Origin: Anadara kagoshimensis
Lineage: Eukaryota > Mollusca > Bivalvia > Arcoida > Arcidae
Assembly (NCBI GenBank): GCA_021292105.1
Contig: CM037862.1
Span: 4,634,895-4,698,894, forward strand
Reading direction: 5' to 3'
DNA: 64,000 nucleotides
Shown here piece after piece: positions 10,780 to 23,750 of this stretch. Position 1 is the first letter of the stretch; every line of letters starts with the position of its first letter. The notes beneath the pieces are model-generated. The model saw only the letters and a program-made list of their open reading frames with translations. It was not told the origin of the DNA and ran no database searches. Position numbers and translations under genes: made by a program.

Positions 10780-12635
10780 ATGAAAAAAAAAATAAATGAA
10801 TTTCTTGAAATTCCTGCTTATTTCAAAATTAATTCTCCACCTCTAGTTTTCCTACTCCTATAATAAACCTATTGCATCCAAAATATTTAATTATAAACAA
10901 ACATTGCAGTGTTTTAAACTTCCATAATTTTACTCCACCTACTTGCTCTTGCTCGTCTTCTCCCTATATTTATGGACCGGCTGGACATGTAATAAGGTGA
11001 TCTCAATATAATTGAGAACACCAAATTAAGACTTTACTTTCAAAAGGTCCTAATATAGAGAAGCTCACCTTTACTTGGGGACAGAATTTCCGACTTATCA
11101 TGGATTCTGTGAAGAATACGCCAGACGTTGGCTAAATTAGAAGATGTTGAGCTTGATACCTATCCGACTGGATAAGGTTTGTGAGATCTTTCGTTAAAAC
11201 TAGGATTGCCAAACTTAAAGGGTCTATGAGTACTAAACCTTCTTCAGTACTCAAGGATCCAGAAATCAAGGCATTCTAACGACATACACAACAAATATGT
11301 TGTTGTCCCAGCTGATAAGGCTTCCAACAACATTATCTCGTTTGTAAGAGGTTTACCTTGAATGTCTTATTAAGGAGCTTGGTTTAGATAGTATATCAAT
11401 AACCCTGCATAACTAGAACTAATTTTACCAAAGATGAAGTTCTTTCCAACCATAGGGGAGTTCTCGAGTCTTTTGGTATCAATCTTAAAGGAAGATCTTG
11501 ATCTTCCTTACTTTTATTGGATTCCTAAACTCCATAAAAACCATACAAGGAAAGATATATAGCAGGCTCATCTAAATGTACTACTAAATCATTATCGGTA
11601 ACTCTAACACAAATTTTGACAATCGTCAAAGATGGTCTTCAGTCTTATTCAGAAAAAGTATATTCTACATCTGGAATCAACCAAATGTGGATTCTGAAAA
11701 ATTCTAAAGAATTACTTGAACATCTTGCTTCTAATACTTTATCTCATGTAAAAAGTATAAAACATTTGATTTTTCTACATATACACCACAATCCCTCATT
11801 CTAAATTGAAGAACGTCTTAAAGAAATTATTCACTTGTCTTTCTTCTACAAAACGGTAAGCTAGATACAAATATCTGGTGCTGATAGGGATTCTGGTTAT
11901 TTTGTCAAGCACCATAACGGATTCCAAACAAAAATATACTGAAGATACCATCAAAAATGTTGGAGTTTTTGATAGATAACATATTTGTAGTGTGTTTGGT
12001 AATATAGTTTTTCAGCAAACAATCGGTATACCAATGGGTAAACTGTGCACCATTGCTTGCTGATTTGTTTCTTTATTCTTAGAAGCAGAATTTATGCAGA
12101 ACCTTGTTAAATCTGGAGCAAAAAACTGTCCAAATCATTCAACTCAACATACAGATATATAGATGACGTTCTGTCTCTTAACAATCCTAAATTTGGAGAC
12201 TATGTAAATGTCATCTATCCTAGTGAGCTTGAAATAAAAGACACGACTGATTCCTCAGTTTCTGCTTCATATTTGACTTATACCTGAAATATGACGCACA
12301 GGAAAGGCTACATTTGAAACTTATGACAAACGTGATGACTTCAATTTTTCTATTGTCAACTTTCCTTTTTATGCAGCAATATACCTGCTTTCTCCTGCTT
12401 ATGGTGTATTTTTGTTTCCAATTAATACGCTATGGTAGAGCTTGTTCCCACTACGGGGACTTTGTACAACGAAGTAGGTGCTTTGCAAATAACTTGTGAC
12501 TCAGGGATATTGCAAGCCTAGGCTTATCAGGCCCTCAAAAAGTTTTATGGCCGTCATCACAGTATTGTGATATATTGTTGATAAGTTTGATGTCTCTGTG
12601 TCCAGATTGCCTTGGATATATTTGACGTCTCATAG
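10780..12635 (+). pseudogene. Penelope-like reverse transcriptase, broken left-arm twin
   Basis: This is the mirror counterpart of the uninterrupted 624-codon ORF at 41191-43065. It starts with the same ATG-AAA-AAA run and ends with the same I-F-D-V-S stop context. It is 1856 bases against 1875, a net loss of 19, and carries many one-base gaps, mostly in short homopolymers, so no long frame remains. Pieces of every RT block are still legible: D-G-L-Q-S-Y-S-E-K-V-Y, N-Q-M-W-I-L-K-N, F-D-F-type and R-Y-I-D-D-V. The one-base homopolymer pattern looks more like unpolished long-read consensus than natural decay, but both are possible. Confidence 0.85.
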
Positions 12636-12830
12636 TTCCATTTCCTTTCACACATTTTGATTACACACGTGGCGGTGTAGCTAGCTAAACAGGAGGTGCT
12701 ACCCTTCCGGAGCACGGCCTCACTTCCCTGTGGAAGTTCACGTGTCTAACCTTAACTTGTCAGTTCCAAAGTTTTTACTTTGCTTCTGATTGTGATTCGG
12801 AAATGGATAAGTATGTTGTTTTTGATTACA
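12636..12830 (+). mobile_element. Tail of the main Penelope-like copy (left arm)
   Basis: Directly after the RT stop come the conserved tail blocks: TTTGATTACACACGTGGCGG, GCTAGCTAAACAGGAGG, the hairpin region with TACCCTTCCGG, CTCACTTCCCTG and the end block ACTTTGCTTCTG-ATTGTGATTCGG. Compared with the right-arm tail it has the same kind of single-base losses as the ORF. The tail is shared by about ten fragments in this window. Confidence 0.8.
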
Positions 12831-12947
12831 CTATATATACCTAGGAGTAGACTATAGTTAAGCGTGTCACATGAATGATGATTACTGTGTCTGTTCTTGT
12901 TTCATTAACATTCCACCAGTAAATAAGACGGGTGCTCTAGAATATCA

Positions 12948-13008
12948 ATCTTTTATGGCTGGGGATTTATGTAATTGGTCCAACAGAGAGCATGATTCTA
13001 CTATTTCC
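12948..13008 (+). repeat. Downstream member of the flanking direct repeat (left arm)
   Basis: This repeats the 10532-10599 block (TTTTATGGCTGGGGATTT to GATTCTACTATTTCC) in the same orientation. Immediately before it, at about 12908-12942, lies a short inverted piece of the element tail (TTCCACCAG-AAATAAGACGGGTGCTC). Confidence 0.6.
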
Positions 13009-13349
13009 AAGAATCATAAATTCCAGTTTCATTGCTATTTAATTACAAAGTATATTTTTTATTATACCACTTAAATGTCACCGGTCACCCAAAAACCGAA
13101 TTTTTTTAGTACTATTTTCTGAAGATTACATCATAAAAAGGTCGATTTAGCCACAATAACATTTTTAATCAATCTGTCCTTTTCTACAGCGTAAATTAGA
13201 GTCCTGAATCTGTTGAAAAACTGTGTTTTCTCCTTCCCTTAGGTAGTAAAAGGGCACAAAACCGGAAGTGACGCAGAAGGTTTATCCCAGCTATTTAGTA
13301 AATGAGCTTGTATAGTGAACTGCATTTATTACCCAAATTTATCGAAAAT

Positions 13350-13567
13350 AACTTCTAGTGTTTTTATATTTTATTTATTGTTTTAGCATGGGTATTTCAG
13401 TTTCCTTCAGCAGAAAAAAATAATAAAAAAATAAACATAATAATAAGAAATAAATAAAGAAAAAAAACTATATTTGTGTTTGCTCTAAGTATGATATACT
13501 ATTTACTAATACTTCAGTTACAAAACATAATTTACATTTCTTTTGGAATTTATTTATTTATTTATTT

Positions 13568-13603
<36 letters not shown>

Positions 13604-13971
13604 TTGATTTATTTATTTATTTATTGATTTATTTATTTATTTATTTATTTATTATCACAACAAATAGTTAAAAAAAAATTCCGTTTTTAATTTAAATATT
13701 TTTAACATTAATTTTTATTAATATTTTTATATCATTTTAATTATTTGTACATATCTCTGATTAATTAATTAATTAAGTTTATTCATTTATTTATTTATTT
13801 TAGTTTATCATATCATAAAAAGGAATAATAAAAAACCAAACTTTTTGTTTTTTATTTTTAAAAATCTTTTTTTCTCTCTAGTACAGCTATATTATGACCT
13901 TAAAAGAGATTTTAATTCATATTTGTTTTAGAAATTGTCCCATTTTAATTCCTTTTTAGATTAAAATCAAA

Positions 13972-14012
<41 letters not shown>

Positions 14013-14320
14013 TTATTATATTATTATTATTATTTACCCATGTAATGAATTAAAAATTCAGATTTTCGGATAGAATCTGGCCAAGACCTGTACTTATTTG
14101 TACAAAGAAATATCAAAATAAAGGTTTAAAAATAATTTTTTATTGTCTCTCAAATAAAATATTCACCCAGTATTACTAAATATGAAAACAATGTCCATTC
14201 AGTAGCTTCCTATTCCTTATTTGTAGTAAGTTTAATAAATAATAATAATAATAAATAATATAATGATAGCATCATTATTGTTTCCATAATAAAATAAAAA
14301 AAATCATATAATAACTTATT
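13350..14320. repeat. AT-rich field of TTTA, ATTA and ATT microsatellites
   Basis: It holds (TTTA)n at about 13549-13653, ATTA runs near 13763-13775, (ATT)n at about 13977-14033 and an AATAAT run near 14240. Arm-to-arm length differences are large here (coordinate sums change by tens of bases), as expected for slippage. Open frames reading I-Y-L-F repeats are microsatellite artefacts. Mirror at 39480-40450. Confidence 0.9.
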
Positions 14321-14794
14321 ACCCATCATTTTAATGGGATGAATATAACGTCATCAAAATGTGATACCAGTGGGATTACGCTCGACTAACTAAGGACTCA
14401 AAACTCGAGTGAAAACTTTCTTTCATTTATTCACAATAAAATTAAAATTGTTTCAAAGTGTGATTTACACTCCTCACATACCAGTAATTAAGAGATTATC
14501 AATATGCTACATTGGAAACGTCCCTATTTAGAAGTAGACATTTACCACCAGAAATTTACAGAGTTTACCTTACAATATGCAACATTAATTGACACGTGCG
14601 TATTCCTTTATGATATACCCGGTAAATGTTTTTGTCTTTGATGGATTCTGAAATAAATAAATTAAAGTTAAATAGGTTAGTTAATTGAGCAAGACGTGCG
14701 TCTCTGTATGAACGTGTGAATTGGTGATTGAATTGATGAAAATGTAATTAAATTAATTTTGAAAATTATATTGTTAAAATCTATATATAAATCT

Positions 14795-15880
14795 ATAAGC
14801 TCACTAGGATAGATGCATTTACAAGTTAAGGATTGTTAAGAGACAGAACATCATCTATATATCTGTATGTTGAGTGATTATTTAGCGACATTTCTCTCCA
14901 GATATAACAAGGTTCTGCATAAATTCTTGTTCCATAACAATAACGAACAAATCAGCAAGCAATGGTGCACAGTTTGTACCATTGGTTTACCGATGTTTGC
15001 TGGAAAACTATAATTACCAAAACACAACAAATATGTTATCTATCGAAAACCCAAACATTTTGTTGATAGTATATTCAGTATATTTTTGTTAGGAATTAGT
15101 ATGGTGCTTGACAAAATAACCAGAATCCTGTTCGCACCAGATATTTGTATCTTGGTTACCGATTTGTAAAAGAAAGACAAATGAATAATTTTTTTAACAC
15201 GTTCTTTCAGTTTAGAATGAGGGATAGTGGTCTATATTGTAGAAAACCAAATGTTTTTGTATCCGAAACGGCCGTCTAGTGCTGTAAATTAAAACTGGTA
15301 TAATATGTAATTTAACTTTTGCATGAGATAAAGTATTAGAAGCAAGATGTTCAAGTAATTCTTCAGATTTTTTGAGATCCACATTTGGTTTATTCCAGAT
15401 ATAGAATATACTTTTTCTGAATAAGACTGAAGACCATCTTTGACGATTGTCAAAATTTGTATCAGAGTTACCGATAATGATTTAGTAGTACATTTAGATG
15501 AGCCTGCTATATATCTTTCCTGTATGGATTTTATGGAGTTAGGATCCAATACTTAAGAAGATCAAGATCTTCCTCTTTAAGATTGATACCGAAGACTCGA
15601 GAACTCCCCTATGTTGGAAAGAACTTCATCTTTAGAAAATTAGTTCTAGTATATTTAGGGTTTTTTCGATATACTATCTAAACCAAGCTCCTATATAAGA
15701 CATTCAAGCTAGAATCGCTTACAACCAGAATAGTGTTGTTGGAAGCCTCATCAGCTGGACAACAACATATTTGTAGTGTATGTATGTTAGAATGCATTGA
15801 TTTCTAGATCCTCGAGTACTGAAGACGCTTTAGATTCATAGACCCTTTAAGTTTGCAATCCTAGATTTGAAGAATTTTGT
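14795..15880 (-). mobile_element. Penelope-like RT fragment, minus (left arm)
   Basis: In reverse complement it covers about residues 142-490 of the family RT, from the R-I-A-K-L-K-G-S block past M-G-T-N-C-A-P to the R-Y-I-D-D-V region, with internal gaps and stops. An insert of about 55 bases containing CACTAGACGGCCGTTTCGG interrupts it near 15240-15300. No tail follows. The mirror at 37890-38990 is slightly better kept. Confidence 0.8.
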
Positions 15881-16045
15881 CTTCATAAAGAGTGGCATTT
15901 GATCTTCTGAATACAGCATTTAGTTTGAAAAAGGTCAGTCACTGATATGCAAGATCAAATGATTTCTTAAAACAACAATATTTTCATTTAGATTTATATT
16001 AAGAATTCTTTTGATTCCCCATTTCTGGTTTTTGTGAAAACATAT

Positions 16046-17920
16046 TTTGTTCAACCCTAAAGATTAACGACCCATTTTTTTAATATGTATTTATCAGTCC
16101 GAATATCTTTTATAAGGCGGTTAGGTGTATGAAAAAGGGGTATAAAAATTGTTTAAATAATGCTAAGGGATGGTAATGAGAAATTTTACCTATTAATGTA
16201 AATCTCTCATTCTCCATAAGTTCAATGTGCCTTTCAAGTCAGATAGTTTAGAGTTTAGTGTTTTTTCCTAGATGTAATTCCATTGTCAGTTTTGTTTTAG
16301 ATTACCTTTAACCTGCCAAATTTGAAATTGTCCTGAATGTTGTATAAATTTGTTAGGGTAAATTAAACCAGAGATAGTTCTTATATTTTCACAATATATC
16401 TATCTTTTATAGCAGCGCTGTGTGATCAGAATTCATTAATTTAGGTTAAAATGTTTAAATTTTCTTTTCTAATATTTTTGAAAATATTCTGTCAAAATTC
16501 AATATTGTATAAAGGTGTTCAATTTTCAGATAAATTTCTTTGTCTTTTTGTCAAGAAAGTTATTACCCTTCGTTTTGTTCACTTGATAAGGATCTCTTTT
16601 GAAAACTATAAACTATAGTTAAGCTGTCTAGAACAAGGTCAGAGATATCATTCTAAAATGCAACATAAAATTCTGTTTCAAAACTATCTGTACTTGGTGA
16701 TTTCCCTACCTTAACCTTGAAAGCGTTGATTATATCTGTACATTCTTGTAAAGTAATTTCACTCTCTAGTGTTTGTTTTTCAATTTCATCATATTGTAAT
16801 TGCTGCAGGTTTTGGTAAATTTTGCTAAGTTAATGTTAAATTCTTCGGGACTAGTTCATTCAGAGAGGTGTAAAGGTTTTCATAAAAGTCTTTGGAGGGG
16901 GTATAAAATTCTAATTTATTTGTTGTAGAATTTCCATTTGTGACAAGTATACTAATAGATTTATTTTTTAAGTGTTTTTTACCAATGAAAGGAAGTATTT
17001 TGTACATCTTTCTGAATTTGCAAACCACTTTGCTTTAGATATCAAAAGTAGATTAGCTTTTGTTTTAATTCTTTTTTAAGATTTTTTTCTTTAGATTTTT
17101 TAGAAAATTTGATTATTTTACCTCTGAGATCGCATTTTACCATGTTCCATTTAAATGTTTATCTGCCATATTTTCATATTTGTCTTTACGATTAGTTATC
17201 TTCTTTGTATAGCGTTTATAATAAGGTTTATGAAATGTTTATCTTCTAGTAGATATGAATTAAATTTCCAGAAACCAGGACCATGTTTGTCGATGAGTGA
17301 TCCATTAATTTTAGATTTAATATGCTATGATCAGACAAGATGGAGGGTTTAATGTAACTTTCTGCAAAGGGTGTGAGGAAATAAGGGATACTCCAGAAGT
17401 CTAGTCTAGTCTGAAAAATAGGGTTGCATTTATGGTAAGCGAAAAGTTGTGTATTGGGATTAAGTTTGCCCCAGATATCGACAATGTCAAATTCTTCCAT
17501 CTATTAGAATGTTTCTATAATTTAAAAATGGTTCTGTTCCCCGTATGTATCAATCTTTTAATCTAAGACAATGTTAAAGTCCCCTGTATGAGCTTTTTAT
17601 GAGTATGAATTGTAAATGTCATTAGTAAATCACTTCAAAGTTGGCATTGTTCCAATGGATGGTTTTTGTTGGTGCATATATATTGATCAACATGAAAATT
17701 GTTTCATTTATCTTAACATGCAGCTTAGAAACCTACCCGTTTTTAAATGATGCCACATTCTAATTTGTTTGGAAATAAAATGCCAAGCCCTTCACTATTT
17801 GCTGTACCATGTGAAAAATAGATTTCAGATCCCCATTCGTCTGTTCATTACATAACTAAATCAGGTGTGGGTGTGTTTCTTCTAAAAATATAATTGAGGA
17901 AGGGAAATTCTTTTTCAGGA
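16046..17920 (-). mobile_element. LINE (L1/Tx1-like) with endonuclease and deleted RT core, minus
   Basis: This is the mirror of 35826-37700, where the parts are described. In this arm readable pieces include L-N-P-N-T-Q-L-F-A-Y-H then R-L-D-F-W-S-I-P and S-D-H-S at 17246-17500, and N-G-N-S-T-T-N-K-L-E-F-Y-T-P at 16825-17028. The copy is broken by several stops and frameshifts. Confidence 0.8.
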
Positions 17921-18140
17921 AGTTGTATATCTTATTACGTTTAAGAGTGTCCCCAAGGAATTTACATTGTATGATATTATTTCAAAAGATAGATGATACA
18001 TCAGTGTGATAACTGAGTAACCGTAAAACCAATACCATATTGCTTTTATAACACAGTATAATACGACTTATTACTTCATTGTACAAAACTTTTAATGCTC
18101 GATATTGTAATAAAGTTATATTTGACATATTAAAACTTTT

Positions 18141-18457
18141 TGATTCAGGGATATTGCAAGCCTAGGATTATCAAGGCCCTCAAAACTTTATGGCTGCCAT
18201 CACAGTACTGTTGGTGATTTTGATGTCTCTGTGTCTAGGATCGTCATTGATATATTTGACGTTCCAAAGTTCAACGTTCCTTTCACATATTTCGATTACA
18301 CACGTGGCGGATGTAGCTAGCTAAACAGGAGATGCTTACTATTCCGTAGCACCCGGCCTTACTTCCCTGGTGGAAGTTCACTTAACTACCTAACTTGTCA
18401 GTTCCAAAGTTTATACTTTGCTTCTGTATTGTGATTCGGACATGGCTTAGTATGTTT
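18141..18457 (+). mobile_element. Penelope-like RT end plus tail
   Basis: The stretch begins in the last RT codons (GGGATATTGCAAGCCTAGG, ATGGCTGCCATCACAGTACTG) and runs through the full tail: CACGTGGCGGATGTAGCTAG, a hairpin region with an altered right side (CCGTAGCACCC) and the TTTGCTTCTG-ATTGTGATTCGGACATGG end. It is an isolated 3' end, as expected for 5'-truncated retroelement copies. Mirror at 35285-35600. Confidence 0.8.
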
Positions 18458-19600
18458 GTTGTTGATATCTATATAAGTCGAGATGTGATTAACCGGCAAC
18501 TGTATAACACGAAAGTATATGCTTAGGGGTAAAAGATTAACCGAAAACCGATATAGGAGAGATAAAATGATGGCGTAGTTATAAATGATCCATATCAAAA
18601 TACCATTTCATGATTATGTTTAAGTTATTTAAAATAGTTTGTGTATTTGTGTGAATAATGGGAAACAACACCTAGAAATCTGTTTAAACCCAAAAACAAG
18701 ACACAAGTCACATAGAGATGTTAAGATCAACTACATGTACAAATTTACCAATCCATGTTCAATTCACAATCTCAAAAGCAAAGTAAACATTTTTAAAAAC
18801 TGACAAATTAAGTAAATCAATGTTAGTGAGCCTAACTAGCTACACAAAGTGTTAAATCAAGAATTACTGGTATGCCAACTAAAAATACCACATTCATAAA
18901 TTGCAATAGACAAAGAATCACTGTGGTCTCAGAACTTTGGTCTGTCATTATATTGAAATATCGATGTTAGTATATTAGTTGCCTACCATATGATGTACGT
19001 GCCTTAGAAACTTCTCCAGTTTATTTGTCTGTTGAGAAATAAACTTCAATATATCAGATAGCCAGTTGAGCAAATTGCATCCATGAGTAAATTTAAACTT
19101 ATACAATTTTTGATGGAAACCGCTGGAATGATTTGGACCTTTATATTGAAAGAAGACCTTTGTTTTTTCGAAAATTAATAGTTTTGAGATTTAATTCATA
19201 AATAACAAAATAAGAATTGAAATACTGATATTAACCCCACTGTACCGGTTTTCTCTCTCTTTATTTCAAATGTTCTATGTCTTTACTATTCAAATCAACT
19301 ATGTCGTATTAAATAAAGGTTACTCAAATAATCTTTCGGCTGATAGATTTGTTCAGATGACAGTTACATGAACCATAAGGTTTCAAGCTTCTATGTTTTT
19401 TAGGTTGATTGAAAATATGTGTACAAAGGTTTTATTATTTCACGTCAATGTATGCTTGGATTCATGACCTCCGGGTTAGTCAAACAATCTTTTAAATACG
19501 ATAGGGCGATATGGATTGCTGTTATAAGCAGATGATGAATGGTTTTACTATTTCGGTTTGTCACATATGTTACAAACTATCAAAAGAAATACTTAAAATC
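18458..19600. other. Spacer without recognised features
   Basis: AT-rich with no supported ORF. At 18680-18790 there is a weak, older tail-like segment (CCATGTTCAATTCACAATCTC, AAAGCAAAGTAAACATTTTT-AAACTGACAAATTAAG), the eroded end of another minus-strand Penelope-like tail, continuing with TAGCTACACAAAGTGTTAAATC near 18837. Otherwise nothing was seen. Mirror at 34141-35284. Confidence 0.5.
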
Positions 19601-20756
19601 AAAAACAAACATACTCATCCATGTCCGAATTACAATCCAGAAGCAAAGTAAAAAACTTGGGATCTGAGAAGTCAGGTTAGATACGTAAAATTCCATCAGG
19701 GAAGTGAGAACGAGTGCTCCGGAAGGGTAAGCACTTCCTGTTTAGTTAGCTACACCCGCCATATGTGTTATCAAAAATACGTAAAGGAACATTTAACTAT
19801 GGAACGTCAAATATATCCAGGACAAGTCTAGACACTGAGACATGAGACTATTCAACAACTCTGTGATTACAGACATAAAACTTTTTGAGGGTCTTAATAA
19901 GCCCAGGTTTGCAATATCCCTAAGTCAACAATTTATTTGCAACCAGCCTACTTTGTTGTACAAAATCCCAGTGGTGGGAACAAGCTTTAACAGAGCGTAT
20001 TAATTGGGAAACAAATACACCATAAGCAGGAAAGCAGGTATATCGTTATATAGAAAAGGAAAGTTGACAATAGAAAAATTTAAGTCATCACATGTGTCAT
20101 AAAGTTTCAAAGTTAACCTTCCGTGGGCGTGATCATTCCGGTAAAGTCTAAATATGCAACAGAACTCCCTGGGATAGACAACGTTCACATAGTCTCTAAA
20201 TTTAGGATTGTTAAGAGACAGAACATCATCTATATATCTGTATGTTGAGTTGAATGATTTGGCGACAGTCTTCTCTCTAGATTTGCTGACATTTCATAAT
20301 AACAAAAACAACAAAAATGTTATCTATCAAAATCTCCAACATTTTTTAAGTTATCTTCAGTTTTTGTTTGGAATCCGTATGATGCTTGACAAAATAACCA
20401 GAATCCATGTTCAGCACCAGATAATTGTATCTTGGCTTATCGTTTTTCTAAAAAATGACAAGTGAATAATTTCTTAAAGACGTTCTTTCAATTAAGAATG
20501 AAATATAGTGGTATATAGTGTAGAAGACTCAAATGCTTTTTATACTATTTACACGAGATAATGTATTAGAAGCAAGATGTTCAAGTAATTCTTTAGAATT
20601 TTGAAGAATCAACATTTGGCTGATTCCACATACAGTAGATGTATTTTTTAAATAAGACTCAAGACCATTTTTGAAGATTGTCAAAATTTTTGTGTTACCG
20701 ATAATGACTTAGTAGTACATTTAAATGAGCCTGCTATATATCTTTTCTTGATTCGA
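19601..20756 (-). mobile_element. Penelope-like RT fragment plus tail, minus (left arm)
   Basis: From the tail end (CCATGTCCGAATTACAATCC at about 19620) it runs in reverse complement through the hairpin region and the C-terminal RT (Y-R-Y-I-D-D-V, L-S-L-N-N-P-K-F) to the D-N-I-F-V-V region and the R-Y-I-A-G-S-like block near 20740. Several segments are missing from the RT. Mirror at 32985-34140; partial third copy at 63630-64000. Confidence 0.8.
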
Positions 20757-21353
20757 TTTATATTTTTATTAATAACTTATAAATACATCTTATTTATATT
20801 TCAATATTGAATTCATTTCTTGAATATTCTTTTGGTGTTTTGGTCATGTACAAGGTACAACCATGTTCATTAGTTTTTTAATCATACTGCGTCCTTACTC
20901 CTACACCCTTAAAAGTAAATGATTCAAACTTTGATCATATACAGTGACAAATTTACAAATGCGATGTGGTGGAGATGAGCCACATTTAAGTCTGTGTAAA
21001 AATAAAAAAGAACAAATAATTTAAAGGTAGAAAAATGTTTATAAATACACAAAAAAGTTTAAAAAATAATACTTAACACTAAAAAATATGATCACAGATT
21101 ATAAATGGAACAACATGTCCACTGAAAGACTTAAAGCAGCAAACCTTACTTACTAACAATCTTGGATTGATTCTGTCTATCAGGATATGCCCTGTATATA
21201 TTATATATAGCAATACTAATTAACAAACCTCTAATTAAAATACATAATTTATGTTCCTATTATACATAAAACAACCAGTAATAACCATTAAAGTGTTCAT
21301 AAAAGTCAAATCAGAGAAAAATATTTTACCAAATAAACCAAAGAAAAAACTCT

Positions 21354-22183
21354 TTAAAAAGAAGAAGACAATTATGAAAACGGACAAAAATTATATAAAG
21401 AAGACCCTTGAACAGATAGGAGTCAGAAAAGTGGAACTAGAAGAGACATGTTTGTATGCCATGGGATAAGTTTGACTAAAAACCAATCAATTAGCTATCT
21501 AGCAGACGACCGGAAGTTCTTAAACAAAGGCAAGTAACTCTCAGTATTCAAAAAAATGACCGTTAGTTGTCGGATCAATCTCCCTTCGGTTGTTGCCCAA
21601 GATTTAAGCTGACACCTTTTGATTATTGAAAAATTGCCAAAAATATTACTTTGAAGGAATTAATTATGAGATATACTGTAAAAACAACGTGTTAGTTACA
21701 AAAACAAAGCAAAATTTAAATCCCCGATATTTAATTTTTCTTGTATTGGTTGTTGATCGGAAATACGACGAGGATTGTGATATTGGTAGATTTAAATTAA
21801 CCCATTAACAACCACTGGTAATAACAGACTACCTACGTGTTGTAATAAATCTAAGTGTGAAGGGACAAGCAATCACAAATCGCGACGATTTGTAGAAGGT
21901 TCAATGCTCATGAAACAATTATCTTCTCGATACAGGCTACTTTAAACAAATAATTCAGAGTAAAACGAATGATTGGCAGTAAAAAAGTCACAATATTGAT
22001 AATCAGGAGTTTTATCAGAGCAACGCCAAACATGGCAAGACAAAGTCGAATGGAGTGAAAAAACCAAAATCAAAATCAAACAGTTATCACGACAAAGTTT
22101 CCTATTATTTACCATTAAACTTGTCAGAACCCTACATCAGACAATAGGAACCGCTGATGATATAACTGTTGTCCACCGTTTAA
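21354..22183. other. Segment present in both arms, absent from the third copy
   Basis: The mirror of 31558-32387. In the third copy (near 63030) the flanking sequences are joined directly. It includes AACAAAGGCAAGTAACTCTC near 21523, a phrase like those in mollusc interspersed repeats. It has no terminal inverted repeats or target-site duplication that I can see, so a deletion in the third copy is as likely as an insertion in the arms. The short frames around 21251-21808 are lysine-rich and AT-biased, and I do not support them as genes. Confidence 0.6.
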
Positions 22184-22499
22184 TGAATGATATGAATTTA
22201 ATTAGCAAAGTTTCCAAGTTATCCAAATGAATTCGATCAAGTATGAGTTAAAATATAATGGCTTGGTTTTAAATTGTTATTATTGATGTTTAATCTGATT
22301 TTTACAAGATCGTTATTTCCAGTATTTAAGCTGGACTAGCTTAATCAACCAACACCCATCAAATTTTGCAATATAAGTCCACCTTGATAGAAAGATTGTC
22401 TATTAGACATTCCTAAGATTGGGACACATACCTTTAATCAACAGGATGTGTTCTTACAATTAACATAATTGATTGTCAGGTGTTCGGATAGAATAACTT

Positions 22500-22985
22500 T
22501 TCCTTTTCTATGCAATAATATATCTGCTTCTCCTGTTGATGGTGTATTTGTTTCCTTATTAATACGCTAAAGTATATACGTAGAGCTTGTTCCCACTACA
22601 AGGACTTTGTACAAACGAAGCAGGCTACTTGTAAATACATTGTTGACGGGAATATTACAAGCCTAGGCTTATCAAGGCCCTCAAAAAGTTTATGGCCGTC
22701 ATCACAGTATTATTGATACGTTTATCACAGTATTATTGATACGTTTATGTCTGTGTCCAGGATTGTCCTGATATTTTTGACGTTCAATAGTTCCGTGTTC
22801 CTTTCACACAATTTTGATTACACACGTGACGGTGAGCTAGCTAAACAGGAGGTGCTTACCCTTCCGGAGCACCCGGCCTCACTTCCCTGGTGGACATTTT
22901 TGTGTCTAACCTAACTTGTCAGTTCCAAAGTTTTTACTCTGATTCTGGATTGTGATTCGGGCATGGATTAGTATGTTTGTTTTTG
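22500..22985 (+). mobile_element. Penelope-like RT C-terminus plus tail
   Basis: It starts within the F-P-F-L-C-S-N-I-P region of the RT, passes Y-G-R-H-H and the stop, and ends with the full tail and ATTGTGATTCGGGCATGG. A 23-base unit (ATCACAGTATTATTGATACG then TTT) is tandemly duplicated at 22701-22746. Mirror at 30756-31241; third copy at 62205-62720, with the same duplication. Confidence 0.85.
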
Positions 22986-23687
22986 TTTATGATACCTGGA
23001 AAGATAATACCTCAATCGTTTTCTGTTGCCTTGAATTTAGACTTTTTAATAAGTAAACTGATTGTAAAAATACTTGAAATATTTAGCATAAAAATCTAGA
23101 GTTATTGGAGTATGAACAGATTGATACCTTACTGACCATGGGAGCATGACGGAATTATATAATTTTAAAAAATAGCACTTTAAATAAAACTTTACCACCG
23201 GTCATTTAATTGTATTCTTTTTTGTCATTTCTTCTGGGTTTTTTCGTGTCAAATATCATTAATTAATTAATTAATTAATTAAATAAATAATGGTGTATTA
23301 TAAGCCGATTCAGGATGGTAGAAACTTGTTAGGTATTGATGTTTGATTAATTGATATTATTTGAACCAGGGTAGTCAGACGGCTTTTTTTTAAAGTATTT
23401 ATAAATTTAATAACATCATTTACTTTATACAATTTTTAGTTTTCATTTTATTTTTAGTCACATTTTCAATCCAAGATGCATCTATATATTTTCTTCATCA
23501 TCGAAAAAAATGGCCTTTGAAATACACACATTTATTTTTTTCAAATTTCTACTTTTCGTTTGTTTCTTCGTCACATATTCAGTCTAAGATTCATTTACAT
23601 TTTCTTCATCATCGGAAAAATTAGTCTTTAGAATACATTGTATGGAAATCTGGGCTCTTGTTGGACTGAAAATTATCAAAATCACAT
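22986..23687. other. Spacer with a 111-bp tandem duplication
   Basis: No gene. (ATTA)n lies at about 23258-23290. At about 23415-23640 two 111-base units share CTTCATCATCG and GTCACATATTC/CACATTTTC blocks. The mirror (30105-30325) and third copy (61385-61600) carry both units. Confidence 0.6.
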
Positions 23688-23718
<31 letters not shown>

Positions 23719-23749
23719 TTTTATTTATTTATTTATTTATTTATTTATT
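23688..23749. repeat. (TTTA)n microsatellite
   Basis: About 15 TTTA units with one short interruption, adjoining the decayed Penelope-like 5' region. Mirror at 29990-30054; third copy at 61276-61345. Confidence 0.95.
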
Positions 23750-23750
23750 C

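Noticed and set aside
21251-21469. Lysine-rich 72-codon frame
   Set aside because: No family, no promoter or splice context, and disrupted in the third copy; probably chance in A-rich DNA.
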